Shown: positions 52,882 through 62,171 of the stretch, piece by piece
Layout of the letters: each line of letters begins with the position of its first letter
Position numbering within the stretch: position 1 is the stretch's first letter
Assembly: GCA_963724495.1 (NCBI GenBank)
Contig: CAVRUZ010000012.1
Location: 1-62,211 of the forward strand
Direction of reading: 5' to 3'
DNA length: 62,211 bases
Source of the DNA: CAVRUZ01 sp963724495
Lineage (GTDB): Bacteria > Actinomycetota > Actinomycetes > Propionibacteriales > DAIQRJ01
Notes under the pieces: generated by a model
Told to the model about the DNA's origin: nothing
Database searches by the model: none
The model's input: the letters and a program-made list of their open reading frames with translations, nothing else
Made by a program: the position numbers and the translations under genes

Positions 52882-52983
52882 GTCATCCATTGGACACCAT
52901 GACGGGCCATTGCTGCGCCGCGCGTCCACCTCCGGCACAGTTGCCAGATTTGGGAATAATCGGACGGCCGCGGTTGTCGGGCC

Positions 52984-53727
52984 CTATCCGGGCACGCCTG
53001 CCGGGTCCGGCGCCACCAAGCGAGACCGCAGCCGCGCGAGCTGGTCAGTTGTCATCCCGCCGCTGCGCAGATAGGCATCGACGCCGCCATAGCGCGTGTT
53101 CAGGTGGTCCAGGACCGTGAGCATGTTGCTCGCCGGAGTCGCCTGCAACGCCCGGATCACCTCCCGGGTGTCGGGATCGGTTACCCGCTCCAGATAGGCA
53201 CGATCGGCCTCGGCCAGTCGGGCCTCGGTCAGCGCGTAGTCGGCCGCGATCACCTCCGGCGCGACTCCCGCCACCGACAGGGCCATCGCCACCACCATCC
53301 CCGTGCGGTCCTTCCCGCCGGCGCAGTGCACCACCACGGCGCCGTCGGGCGCGTCGGCGATCGCGGCCACCGCCTCGGCGAACAGCTCCGGCCGGAGGTC
53401 GAGCATCGTCAGGTAGATGTCGACCAGCTTGAGGTGCTGGTTGTCCGAGTCCGCCGGGTCCTGCACCGGGACGCTCACGTAGGTGGTGTCGTCGGCAAAC
53501 GGGTGCGCGCGCCGGGACTCGCCCTTGCGCCGCAGGTCGACGATGCGGCTGACACCTGCCGCACGGACCAGCTCGCGACCCTCCTCGACGAGCTTGTCGA
53601 GAGAGTCGGCGCGGATCAGTGCTTCCGGCGCTATCTGGCCTCCGTCGGTTGTCGGCATGCCGGCGAGATCGCGGACGTTGCTGAGGCCGGGCCAGTCGAG
53701 ATGGGCGGGTTCATAGGCGTCACTCAT
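52984..53727 (-). CDS. Tyrosine/serine protein phosphatase (Y_phosphatase3)
   Basis: The 247-residue protein has the P-loop HCAGGKDRTGMVVAMALSVA (HCxxGKDRTG) with catalytic Cys and Arg. N-terminal LSNVRDLAGMPTTDGG and SRIVDLRRKGESRRAHPF are conserved in the PtpB/MptpB-like family. There is no signal peptide or membrane segment. It is divergent from pepN across a 60-bp gap. Confidence 0.88.
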   Translation of the reverse strand: MSDAYEPAHLDWPGLSNVRDLAGMPTTDGGQIAPEALIRADSLDKLVEEGRELVRAAGVSRIVDLRRKGESRRAHPFADDTTYVSVPVQDPADSDNQHLKLVDIYLTMLDLRPELFAEAVAAIADAPDGAVVVHCAGGKDRTGMVVAMALSVAGVAPEVIAADYALTEARLAEADRAYLERVTDPDTREVIRALQATPASNMLTVLDHLNTRYGGVDAYLRSGGMTTDQLARLRSRLVAPDPAGVPG

Positions 53728-53787
53728 GTGCCCGGAGCCTAGTCAGCGCGACCGGGAGGCCACCCCGGCCTCTGGCAGGATGCAGAT

Positions 53788-56343
53788 ATGCCTGGGACCA
53801 ACCTGACCCGCGACGAGGCGGCCACCCGCTCGAGCGCCCTGACCGTCGAGAACTACCGCGTGACGCTCGATCTGAGCGGGGTCCTGGCCGACGACGCCGA
53901 GACGTTCGGGTCCGACACCACCATCAGCTTCGCCAACACCGGACCGACCGACACGACCTTCCTCGACCTCGTCGCCGAGGAAGTCGTCGCCATCACCTTG
54001 AACGGGCAGGACATCGATCCCGCGATCGCGTTCGTGGACAACCGCGTCGAGCTGTCCGGGCTGTCAGCCGAGAACACGCTGAACGTCCGGGCCCGCTGCC
54101 GGTACAGCCGCAGCGGCGAGGGCCTGCACCGCACGGTCGACACCGACGGCAACGTCTACCTCTACACCCAGTTCGAGGTCCCCGACGCTCGCCGCGTGTT
54201 CGCGGTCTTCGACCAGCCGGACCTGAAGTCCACGTTCACCTTCATCGTGACCGCCCCGGCGGGCTGGAAGGTCGTGTCCAACTCCCCCACTCCGGAGCCG
54301 CAACCTGTCGGCGAGGGTCTCGCGCGCTGGGAGTTCGAGACCACCGTGCCCATGTCGTCGTACATCACCGCGCTCGTGGCCGGGCCGTACCACGAGGTCC
54401 GCCGAACCTGGCAGGGCGACTACGAGCCCATCGACCTGGGCCTGTTCGTGCGGCAGTCACTCGCGGAGCACCTCGACGTCGAAGACCTGTTCCAGGTCAC
54501 CGAGGCGGGCTTCGGCTTCTTCGAGTCGATGTTCGGGATGCCCTACCCCTTCGGCCCGAAGTACGACCAGCTCTTCGTGCCGGAATACAACATGGGTGCG
54601 ATGGAGAACGCCGCGTGCGTGACCTTCCGCGACGACATGCTCTTCCGCAGCCGGGCCACCCAGGCGCGCTACGAGTCCCGGGCCAACACGATCCTGCACG
54701 AGATGGCGCACATGTGGTTCGGCGACCTCGTGACGATGGCCTGGTGGGACGACATCTGGCTCAACGAGTCGTTCGCCGAGTGGGCGGCCCACCTCGCCAA
54801 TGCCGAGACCGGCCTGCACCCGCAGTCGTGGACCTCGTTCTGCAGCGGACGGAAGAACTGGGCCTACCTGCAGGACCAGTTGCCGTCCACCCATCCCATC
54901 GCCACCGAGATGGTCGATCTCGACAGCATCTGGCTCAACTTCGACGGCATCACCTATGCCAAGGGCGCGGCGGCCCTCCGGCAACTGGTGGCGTGGGTCG
55001 GCGACGAGGAGTTCCGCGCCGGGCTGCGGGCCTATTTCACCAAGCACGCCTGGGGAAACACCCGCCTGTCCGACCTGCTCTCCGAGCTGGAGGCGGCGAG
55101 TGGTCGCGACCTCGCCTCCTGGTCGGAGGAGTGGCTCAAGAAGGCAGGCGTCAACACCCTCACCGCCGACTACGACCTCGACGCCGACGGTCGGTACACA
55201 CGCTTCGACGTCGTCCAGACCGCTCACCCGGACTGGCCGACGCTCAGGTCGCACCGCATCGGCATCGGCCTCTATGTCAAGGGAGCGAACGGGCTGAGCC
55301 GCACCGAACGTGTCGACGTCGACGTCGTCGGTGAGCGGACGCCGATCGCCAAGCTCGTGGGCATGCAGGCGCCCGACCTGCTCCTGCTCAACGACGGGGA
55401 TCTCAGCTACACCAAGATCCGGCTCGACGAGCGCTCGCTGGCCAGCCTGGTCGAGGCCATCGACACCATCGAGGACCCGCTGGCGCGGGTGCTGTGCTGG
55501 AACGCGGCGTGGGACATGACCCGCGACGCGCAGATGAAGGCCCGCGACTTCGTCGCCCTCGTCCTGCGCGGGCTGGGGTCGGAGTCCGACATCACCGCCG
55601 TCTCCCATCTCGCCAACAACGCCGCCACGGCCGTGCACCGCTTCTGCTCGCCCGATCACGCCGAGGCGCTGGCCGGGCAATGGGCGCACGGGGTACGGAA
55701 ACTGCTGGAGCAGGCCGAGCCTGGCAGCGACCACCAGCTGATCTTCGCCCGGGTGATCGCGGGTGCGGCACGCTCGGAGGACGACGCGGCCTACGTGGCC
55801 GGGCTGCTCGACGGAACGGAACAGCTCGACGGTCTGGCGGTGGACACCGACCTGCGGTGGACGCTGTTGTCCGGGCTGGCACGCCTCGGCCGGGTTGACC
55901 ATGCGGCCATCGATGCCGAACTCGAGCGGGACAACACCACCGCTGGACACGAGAACGCCGCAGCCGCCCGGGCGTCGCTGCCCACCTCGCAGGCCAAGGA
56001 GCGGGCCTGGGAGCTGGCGGTCGTGGCACCGGACACCCCGAACGAGCTTCAGCGCAAAGTGGCCATGAGGATCTGGCTGCCAGGCCAGCACGAGCTGCTC
56101 GAGCCCTACATCGACCGGTTCTTCGACGAGGCGCCGACCGTGCACAAGCGCAAGGGCGTGCAGATGGGTGGCGTCGTCCTGACCTATCTGTTCCCTGGCG
56201 AGGTCTCCGACCGGGTGCTGGCAAGGGTGGACGAACTGCTGGAGTCCGACCGGCTCGCCGATCAGTCCACCCGCAGGCCGATGGTGGAGAAGCAGGCGGA
56301 CCTGCGCCGCGCGATGGCTGCGCGGGCATTCGACGCAAGCTGA
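53788..56343 (+). CDS. pepN: Aminopeptidase N (M1 family zinc metallopeptidase)
   Basis: The 851-residue protein is full length for actinobacterial PepN. The substrate motif GAMEN is near residue 269. The zinc site is HEMAHMWFGDLVTMAWWDDI followed by NESFAEW (HExxH-x18-E), and the catalytic Tyr region is ITYAKGAAALRQLVAW. An ERAP1-like C-terminal helical domain follows. It is cytosolic and removes N-terminal residues from peptides. The ORF is clean, with a start at ATG 53788. Confidence 0.95.
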   Translation: MPGTNLTRDEAATRSSALTVENYRVTLDLSGVLADDAETFGSDTTISFANTGPTDTTFLDLVAEEVVAITLNGQDIDPAIAFVDNRVELSGLSAENTLNVRARCRYSRSGEGLHRTVDTDGNVYLYTQFEVPDARRVFAVFDQPDLKSTFTFIVTAPAGWKVVSNSPTPEPQPVGEGLARWEFETTVPMSSYITALVAGPYHEVRRTWQGDYEPIDLGLFVRQSLAEHLDVEDLFQVTEAGFGFFESMFGMPYPFGPKYDQLFVPEYNMGAMENAACVTFRDDMLFRSRATQARYESRANTILHEMAHMWFGDLVTMAWWDDIWLNESFAEWAAHLANAETGLHPQSWTSFCSGRKNWAYLQDQLPSTHPIATEMVDLDSIWLNFDGITYAKGAAALRQLVAWVGDEEFRAGLRAYFTKHAWGNTRLSDLLSELEAASGRDLASWSEEWLKKAGVNTLTADYDLDADGRYTRFDVVQTAHPDWPTLRSHRIGIGLYVKGANGLSRTERVDVDVVGERTPIAKLVGMQAPDLLLLNDGDLSYTKIRLDERSLASLVEAIDTIEDPLARVLCWNAAWDMTRDAQMKARDFVALVLRGLGSESDITAVSHLANNAATAVHRFCSPDHAEALAGQWAHGVRKLLEQAEPGSDHQLIFARVIAGAARSEDDAAYVAGLLDGTEQLDGLAVDTDLRWTLLSGLARLGRVDHAAIDAELERDNTTAGHENAAAARASLPTSQAKERAWELAVVAPDTPNELQRKVAMRIWLPGQHELLEPYIDRFFDEAPTVHKRKGVQMGGVVLTYLFPGEVSDRVLARVDELLESDRLADQSTRRPMVEKQADLRRAMAARAFDAS

Positions 56344-56358
56344 CCGCCGCGGCCTGGC

Positions 56359-56738
56359 TCAGGTCCTTGGCGTCGCCTCGGTGCTGGACGGCTCGGTCGC
56401 GGCCTCCAGCCGGGGCGGCGTCGTCGTCCCAGCGACCTCCGCCGGCCCTTCGGTGTCGTCGTCCTCGGCCAATTCGCGGAACCAGGTCATGTCGTTCTCC
56501 TGCTTCGGCCGGCGTGACAGCTGACCGGCGACGACCAGCAGCCAGATCAGCAAGAAGATCCCGACAGGTCCACCGACGAACAGCACCAGCGTCGGGACGA
56601 TCCCCAGTTCGTCGGCGGCCTCGTACGACGTGGTCGAGGCTCCTGCCGGGGCGGTGAGAACCCCCGTGAGCACTGCGAACGAGGCCAGCAGAACCGCGGC
56701 GCGACCTGAACCAAGAAGAGGCGTGTGAGCTGCTTCAC
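56359..56738 (-). CDS. Small membrane protein with cleavable signal, probable frameshift in the signal
   Basis: The clear part is GASTTSYEAADELGIVPTLV, a membrane segment (LVLFVGGPVGIFLLIWLLVV) and an acidic cytoplasmic tail (AEDDDTEGPAEVAGTTTPP). A GTG at 56673 opens the frame. Upstream, the hydrophobic stretch AAVLLASFAVLTGVLTAPAGA extends in frame without a start. GTG 56738 (VKQLTRLFLVQ) in the neighbouring frame would provide a basic signal-peptide start if one base is corrected near 56705. The function is unknown. Confidence 0.6.
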
Positions 56739-56873
56739 GGCGGTCAGCGTAGTGCAGCCGACGGCCAACTCAGCCGAGGCCACTGACGGCGGTGCTTGCG
56801 CGAGGGCGCCGTTAGGCTGGCGACCGACTCGAACCGCTACCGACCGGCTACTGGAGTGACCCTTGGGGACTGG

Positions 56874-57824
56874 ATGAGCGCCGACAACGAGATCCTCGTA
56901 GCGGTTCTTCGCGTCATCGGTGTGCTGGTACTCGCCCTCGTGCTGCGCTACACCCTGGCCAAGGTGATCGACCGACTCGCTGCCCGGGCCAGCGACTCAC
57001 GGCCTCGCGGCCGCTTCGCGGGTCATCGGGCCACCAAAGTGGTGATGTCGGCGACAGCTCCATGGCGCAACGAGCGTCAGCAGCAGCGGACGCAGGCGAT
57101 GGCCTCGCTGCTGAAGAGCCTCGCGACCGTGGTGATCTCGCTGGTCGCGGTGTTCATGGTGCTCGACGTGCTGGGCTACGACCTCGCACCGCTGCTTGCC
57201 AGTGCCGGTGTGGTGGGCGTCGCGTTGGGGTTCGGGGCACAGAACCTGGTGAAGGACTTCCTGGCCGGCGTCTGCATGTTGCTGGAAGACCAGTTCGGCG
57301 TCGGTGACGTCGTGGACATGGACAAGGCCAGCGGCCAGGTGGAGGCGGTGGGGCTGCGCGTGACCCGGCTCCGCGACGACTCCGGCGTGATCTGGTACGT
57401 CCGCAACGGTGAGGTGCTGCGCGTCGGGAACAAGAGTCAGGGCTGGTCGCCGATCTCGCTGGACATCCAGATCGCCGACGACGTCGACCTCTACCGGGCG
57501 GCCGACCTGGTGAACAGCGTGGCTGCCGAGGTCGCCGGCGACGATCAGTTCAAGGCAGCCATCATGGAAGTCCCGACGGTGGTCGCGATCGAGCCGATCC
57601 TCAAGCCCGCTGGCGCGGAAGGCGACGGCGACACTGCGCCGGCCGACGCTGAGGCGCTCACCCTTCGGGTCCGCGGGACCTGCACGACGAATCGTCAGTA
57701 CGGAATCCAGCGAGAAATCCGCCATCGCACCCAGGCGGCCTTCGATGCCGGCGGGATCCGGGTGCCGGAGGCTGCACACCTGTCGGCTCAGTCCGACGGC
57801 GCCGGGCTCTCGCCGCCGGACTGA
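56874..57824 (+). CDS. Small-conductance mechanosensitive channel (MscS family)
   Basis: ATG 56874 gives 316 residues. Three membrane segments lead to the pore helix and beta domain: ASAGVVGVALGFGAQNLVKD (Gly/Ala-rich TM3) and FLAGVCMLLEDQFGVGDVVD. The basic linker RATKVVMSATAPWRNERQQQ is cytoplasmic. A C-terminal alpha/beta part follows with an Ala/Pro-rich insertion. It releases solutes on osmotic downshift. A slightly longer start (TTG 56862) is possible. Confidence 0.9.
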   Translation: MSADNEILVAVLRVIGVLVLALVLRYTLAKVIDRLAARASDSRPRGRFAGHRATKVVMSATAPWRNERQQQRTQAMASLLKSLATVVISLVAVFMVLDVLGYDLAPLLASAGVVGVALGFGAQNLVKDFLAGVCMLLEDQFGVGDVVDMDKASGQVEAVGLRVTRLRDDSGVIWYVRNGEVLRVGNKSQGWSPISLDIQIADDVDLYRAADLVNSVAAEVAGDDQFKAAIMEVPTVVAIEPILKPAGAEGDGDTAPADAEALTLRVRGTCTTNRQYGIQREIRHRTQAAFDAGGIRVPEAAHLSAQSDGAGLSPPD

Positions 57825-57840
57825 CCAAACCCCAGGTCAG
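57821..57840. terminator. Hairpin between MscS and OsmC stop codons
   Basis: CTGACC-AAACCCCA-GGTCAG gives a 6-bp stem spanning the 12-nt gap and the stop codons of two converging genes. It is weaker than the 49583 hairpin but in the same kind of position. Confidence 0.35.
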
Positions 57841-58262
57841 ACCAGGGCCGCGTCCAGCGAGATCGCCGTCGCTGCCAGGGCCTTGCTCACCGGACAGTTC
57901 ACCTTGGCGTCCTGCGCGGCGGCATCGAAGTCCTCGGCCGAGATGCCCGGCACGTCTCCCCGCACGGTGAGCGCGATACCGGTGATGCCCTCGCCGACCT
58001 GGAAGGTCACGGCGGCAGAGACGTCGAGGGACGTCGGCGGCGTGCCGGCCCTGGCCAGGCCGCCGCTGAGCTGCATGGAGTAGCAGGACGAGTGAGCGGC
58101 GGCGATCAGCTCCTCTGGGCTGGTCTTCCCGTTCGCCTCCTGCGACCGGGCGGCCCAGGTCACGTCGAAGGTTCCACGTCCGGACGATGCGAGCTCGACC
58201 GTCCCGGCACCTTCCTGGAGAGAGCCTTCCCAATGGGTGTTTGCATTGCGCGTGGTTGCCAT
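57837..58262 (-). CDS. OsmC family peroxiredoxin
   Basis: The 141-residue protein has the two redox Cys in AAAHSSCYSMQLSGGLARAG and AKVNCPVSKALAATAISLDA, with SPEELIAAAHSS typical of OsmC. It reduces organic hydroperoxides with thiol cofactors. Convergent with the MscS gene. Confidence 0.92.
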   Translation of the reverse strand: MATTRNANTHWEGSLQEGAGTVELASSGRGTFDVTWAARSQEANGKTSPEELIAAAHSSCYSMQLSGGLARAGTPPTSLDVSAAVTFQVGEGITGIALTVRGDVPGISAEDFDAAAQDAKVNCPVSKALAATAISLDAALV

Positions 58263-58381
58263 GCGCCGAGCCTAGGTGGAGGCGATCGGTCGTCGGCGGG
58301 CGGGCTGAGGCCGGGCCGGTCTCAACGGCGACCCTTCGGCCACGCTTTGGCCGTTGCGTCGACCGCTTGTTGAATGGTCGG

Positions 58382-58882
58382 GTGAGCACCTTCTACGAGG
58401 CTGTCGGCGGGCACGCCACCTTCGAGGCGATGGTGGCGGGCTTCTACCGTCGCGTGGCCGGCGACCCGCTGCTGCGCCCGCTGTATCCCGAGGAGGATCT
58501 CGGTGCCGCCGAGGTGCGGCTGCGGATGTTCCTCGAGCAGTACTGGGGTGGGCCGAGGACCTACCACGAGCAGCGGGGACATCCACGTCTGCGGATGCGG
58601 CACCAGCCCTTCCGGGTCTCCCCCGCCGCCAAGGACGCGTGGCTCACCCACATGCGGGCCTCCCTCGACGACCTTGCCCTCCCGGCCGAGTTCGACCGGC
58701 AACTGTGGGAGTACTTCGAGATGGCCGCGCAGATGATGGTCAACACCTTCGAGGAGGATCCACCGTCACCGACGGTCGTCACCTCGACCGGCCCGATGCC
58801 CCTTCGCCTGGCCGCACCCGATGCCGGCGACCCGTTGCCGGGAACCGTCGACCCTGGAGCGGCGTCCAACGAACGCCGGTAA
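58382..58882 (+). CDS. glbO: Group II truncated haemoglobin (trHbO)
   Basis: GTG 58382 gives 166 residues. FYEAVGGHATFEAMVAGFYR contains the B-helix Tyr region. YWGGPRTYHEQRGHPRLRMR and HQPF hold the CD Tyr and the proximal His, and LPAEFDRQLWEYFEMAAQMM holds Trp G8. The C-terminus is ~35 residues longer than usual (PTVVTSTGPMPLRLAAPDAG). It is an oxygen/NO-handling haem protein in the cytosol. The gene starts ~120 bp from the divergent OsmC start. Confidence 0.9.
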   Translation: MSTFYEAVGGHATFEAMVAGFYRRVAGDPLLRPLYPEEDLGAAEVRLRMFLEQYWGGPRTYHEQRGHPRLRMRHQPFRVSPAAKDAWLTHMRASLDDLALPAEFDRQLWEYFEMAAQMMVNTFEEDPPSPTVVTSTGPMPLRLAAPDAGDPLPGTVDPGAASNERR

Positions 58883-59034
58883 GCGCCGGTAGGGACACCT
58901 GTACCGGGCACCGCGCTGTATCTGGACACCGCGCCACGCCCTCCTTGTCGTCGCTACCGGACGTCGTGCCCGTCACGTCACCGGTGCACCTCCCTCGGCC
59001 AGAGGGAGCAACGACGCCTTGTTCAGGGGACGAC

Positions 59035-59745
59035 ATGAGGGCTCCGCTTCGCCTCGCCATCACCGCTGCTACCACGATCGCCGTGACCGCGATGACCGTG
59101 CTGACCGGTCCGCCGGCAGCGAACGCCGCGAGCGCTCAGCTCGCCGCCGACCAGTCCCGACTCAACTCGCTCGGGTGTGACGCCGGTACCGCCGACGGCG
59201 TGTCCGGTGCGCACACCAGGGCGGCCGCCTGGCGCTTCCAGTCCGCCAACGGGCTGAGCCGCGACGGCATCATCGGTCCCGCGACTCGAGCCGCGCTGCG
59301 GTCAGCCACGGCAAAGCGCTGCGACAAGCGCCCGGTGCCGCTGAACAGCGGCAGCGGGCGGCGGATCGTGATCAGCCAGACGCACAACTGGGTCTGGCTC
59401 GTCGGCTCCAACGGCAAGGCGTCGGCACAGGGCGGCATCATCGACAACCCGAACGTGCTGTCCAAGGGCACCTACTACAGCGGCCGGTCCTGCGGCGGAG
59501 CGGCGCACATCCGCCACCACGTGGCCGTGGGCGGCGCGATCCTCGACAACTTCACCCGCTTCGCCCCGTGCGGCATCGGCTTCCACCGCATCCCACGCTC
59601 GCCGTCCTCGGGCGCACAGATCCACGCCAACTGGCTGCTCGGCACCAACCAGAGCCAGTCGCACGGGTGCATCCGGCTCTCGCTGACGATGTCGCAACTG
59701 GTCTGGGACTTCACCGCGTCGCCAACCAGGATCCGGGTGATCTGA
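59035..59745 (+). CDS. Secreted L,D-transpeptidase with peptidoglycan-binding domain
   Basis: ATG 59035 follows AGGGGA. The signal peptide is MRAPLRLAITAATTIAVTAM then TVLTGPPAANA. A PG_binding_1 domain follows (QSRLNSLGCDAGTADGVSGA, WRFQSANGLSRDGIIGPATR). The YkuD catalytic domain has IVISQTHNWVWLVGSNGKAS and SQSHGCIRLSLTMSQLVWDF (HGCxR). It forms 3-3 cross-links or attaches proteins to peptidoglycan outside the membrane. Confidence 0.9.
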   Translation: MRAPLRLAITAATTIAVTAMTVLTGPPAANAASAQLAADQSRLNSLGCDAGTADGVSGAHTRAAAWRFQSANGLSRDGIIGPATRAALRSATAKRCDKRPVPLNSGSGRRIVISQTHNWVWLVGSNGKASAQGGIIDNPNVLSKGTYYSGRSCGGAAHIRHHVAVGGAILDNFTRFAPCGIGFHRIPRSPSSGAQIHANWLLGTNQSQSHGCIRLSLTMSQLVWDFTASPTRIRVI

Positions 59746-59805
59746 ACGGGGGGAGCGGCCGCGGCGATTGCTGTACTCGCTGGACAATGTTGGCAAGCTT
59801 GCGGC

Positions 59806-61578
59806 ATGGATCCCTCTCCCGCTGCCGCGACCGCCACCACCGCTGACCTCGCCACCGCCGACGCCGACTGGTGGCGTCACGCCGTCATCTACCAGATCTA
59901 CATCCGCAGCTTCGCCGACGGCAACGGCGACGGCATGGGCGACATCGCCGGGATCCGGTCCAAGATCGGCTACCTCAGCGACCTCGGCATCGACGCGGTC
60001 TGGATCAACCCGTGGTACCCGTCTCCGCAGGCCGACGCCGGCTACGACGTGGCCGACTACCGGGCAATCGAATCGATGTTCGGTGACCTCGACCAGGCGC
60101 AGGCCCTCATCGACGAGCTGCACGCGGCCGGGATCCGGGTGATCCTCGACATCGTCCCCAACCACACGTCCGACCAGCACGCGTGGTTCCAGAAGGCTGC
60201 CGCCGACGCAGCTGCGCCCGAGCGCGACTACTACGTCTTCCGCTCACCGCGCCCGGACGGCTCGCGGCCGAACAACTGGCACGCGATGTTCGGCGGGCCT
60301 GCCTGGCATCGCGTGCCTGGTGAGGAGGGGAACTCCGAGGCCGACTACTACCTGCACCTGTTCGCACCGGAGCAGCCCGACCTGAACTGGGAGAACCAGG
60401 TCGTGCGGGACGACTTCGAGACCACCCTGCGCTTCTGGTTCGACCGCGGCGTCGACGGCTTCCGCATCGACGTCGCGCATGCGCTGATCAAGGACCAATC
60501 CTTCCCCGACCTCCCGCCGGGTTCCGGGCGCTTCGCGGGTGAGCCCGAGGAGGAGGAGAGTCCCCTGGACGCCAGCCATCAGGCCGAGGAGGCGGAGAGC
60601 TCGCACGAGGACGCCCGGGCAGCTGCCGTCGATGCGATGTCGGGGCACCCGTTCTGGGACCAGGACGGCGTCCACGACGTCTACCGCAGCTGGCGCAACG
60701 TGGCCGACAGCTACGCGGATACGCCGGAGGGCAAGCGGATCTACGTCTCCGAGGCATGGGTTCCCGATCCGCAACGGCTGGCGAACTACGTCCGGCCCGA
60801 CGAACTGAACACGACCTTCAACTTCGACTTCCTCATGTGCCCGTGGGACGCCGCGCACTTCAAGCGGACGATCGACGAGCAGATCGCCATCCACGCACTC
60901 GTCGGCGCGCCGGTCACCTGGGTCGTCAGCAACCATGACGTCACCCGCCACCTGACCCGCTACGGCCGCCCGGCAGGTACGTCGCCGTTCGACCAGTCGG
61001 CGCCGGTCGACCTTGACCTCGGGCGCACCCGGGCCAGGGCGATGGCCCTGTTCATGTTCGCCCTTCCCGGCGGCAGTTACGTCTACATGGGCGAGGAACT
61101 GGGTCTGTGGGAGGTCGAGGACCTTCCCGAGCATGTTCTGCAGGACCCGACCTGGGAGCGGTCCGGCCAGAAGCAACGCGGCAGGGACGGCTGCAGGGTG
61201 CCGCTGCCGTGGACCGGGACGTCGGCGCCGTACGGCTTCGGGACCGATCCGGCGGCACCGTGGCTGCCGCAGCCGCCGGAGTTCGCCGAGTTCACGGCGG
61301 AGAAGGAGCTTGGCGACCCGGCCTCGATGCTGTCGCTGTACCGCGAGGCGTTGCGGATCCGGCGGGAGCGGAGCGAGCTCGGTGACGGGCCGCTCGGCTG
61401 GACCGACGCGACCGAAGGTGACGTGCTCGCCTTCGCCAGGAGCGACGAGTTCACCTGCGTCGTGAACACCGGAGCCACGCCCGTTGCCCTGCCGGCGCAT
61501 CGGGAGGTGCTCCTCGCCAGTGCGGACGTGTCCGCCGGCTCACTGCCCCCCAACAGCAGCGCCTGGCTGCTGACCTGA
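59806..61578 (+). CDS. GH13 alpha-glucosidase
   Basis: The 590-residue protein has the GH13 catalytic motifs: DIVPNHTS, GFRIDVAHAL (nucleophile Asp), YVSEAWVPD (acid/base Glu) and VSNHDVTRHL (stabilising Asp). Start features are WWRHAVIYQIYIRSFADGNG and DAVWINPWYPSPQADAGYDV. A ~50-residue acidic insertion (GEPEEEESPLDASHQAEEAE) sits between the nucleophile and acid/base regions. There is no signal peptide, so it is cytosolic and acts on maltose, trehalose-like or other short alpha-glucosides. The end converges with the thioesterase gene (39-nt overlap). Confidence 0.9.
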   Translation: MDPSPAAATATTADLATADADWWRHAVIYQIYIRSFADGNGDGMGDIAGIRSKIGYLSDLGIDAVWINPWYPSPQADAGYDVADYRAIESMFGDLDQAQALIDELHAAGIRVILDIVPNHTSDQHAWFQKAAADAAAPERDYYVFRSPRPDGSRPNNWHAMFGGPAWHRVPGEEGNSEADYYLHLFAPEQPDLNWENQVVRDDFETTLRFWFDRGVDGFRIDVAHALIKDQSFPDLPPGSGRFAGEPEEEESPLDASHQAEEAESSHEDARAAAVDAMSGHPFWDQDGVHDVYRSWRNVADSYADTPEGKRIYVSEAWVPDPQRLANYVRPDELNTTFNFDFLMCPWDAAHFKRTIDEQIAIHALVGAPVTWVVSNHDVTRHLTRYGRPAGTSPFDQSAPVDLDLGRTRARAMALFMFALPGGSYVYMGEELGLWEVEDLPEHVLQDPTWERSGQKQRGRDGCRVPLPWTGTSAPYGFGTDPAAPWLPQPPEFAEFTAEKELGDPASMLSLYREALRIRRERSELGDGPLGWTDATEGDVLAFARSDEFTCVVNTGATPVALPAHREVLLASADVSAGSLPPNSSAWLLT

Positions 61579-62010
61579 CGCCGGCACAGGCGTGGCCGGA
61601 TCGGTGAAGTCGTCGAGGAAGCTGCGCTCGGCGTCGGTGAGGCGTCGCGTCCGGCCGAGCTCGGGGTCGAACGTGACCATGACGGTCGTCGCGCGCACGT
61701 AGACCCGCTCGGGCCCCTCGGGCTCGGCGATGGTGTAGCCCAGCGTGAACGACGCTCCGCCGATGCGCACGACGCGGGTGTCGATCCGCACCGGCGCAGG
61801 CCGCCAGAGCAGCGGTGCGGTGAAGTCCACCTCGTGACGGGCGACCACGATGTGCCCGTCGAAGGACGCGACGCCCGCGGCCGATGCATGGGTGAAGAAC
61901 AGCGCGACCCGCGCCTCCTCGAGCAACCGCATGAGTTCGACGTTGTTGACGTGGCCGTAGGCGTCGGTGTCGGACCAGCGCAACGGACACAGGAACCGGA
62001 AGGCGGGCAC
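61540..62010 (-). CDS. Acyl-CoA thioesterase (4HBT family)
   Basis: GTG 62010 gives 156 residues. RWSDTDAYGHVNNVELMRLL contains the hotdog catalytic Asp and the HVNN loop. FDGHIVVARHEVDFTAPLLW and RIGGASFTLGYTIAEPEGPE are typical of YbgC/FadM-type thioesterases. The coding end overlaps that of the GH13 gene. A longer frame to 62151 has an unlikely N-terminus. Confidence 0.85.
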   Translation of the reverse strand: MPAFRFLCPLRWSDTDAYGHVNNVELMRLLEEARVALFFTHASAAGVASFDGHIVVARHEVDFTAPLLWRPAPVRIDTRVVRIGGASFTLGYTIAEPEGPERVYVRATTVMVTFDPELGRTRRLTDAERSFLDDFTDPATPVPASGQQPGAAVGGQ

Positions 62011-62140
62011 GGCCGAACCCTGGCACACGCGGCAGCATCGACCTTCCCGGCGTGTCAGGGCGTCGGCGAGCAGGTTGCCTGCGAAACACTGAACCCGAGC
62101 CAGGCGGAAATCCGAAACGCCGATGGCCACCGACGGCAAC

Positions 62141-62171
62141 CGGCCCTGCACAGTGTGAGTGTGCAGGGCCG
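62141..62171. terminator. 12-bp perfect hairpin near the right edge
   Basis: CGGCCCTGCACA (62141-62152) pairs with TGTGCAGGGCCG (62160-62171) around a 7-nt loop, GTGTGAG. On the plus strand the stem is followed by ATTGCGTTGGCTTTGG, only weakly T-rich. It probably ends a minus-strand gene that lies to the right of the window. Confidence 0.55.

Noticed and set aside
54457..56145. 562-codon open frame on the minus strand
   Set aside because: It is exactly antisense to pepN, has an Arg/Val/Gly-rich composition with no domain pattern, and is explained by high GC codon bias.
60244..61500. 418-codon minus-strand open frame
   Set aside because: It is antisense to the GH13 gene, which has all catalytic motifs; the antisense product has none.
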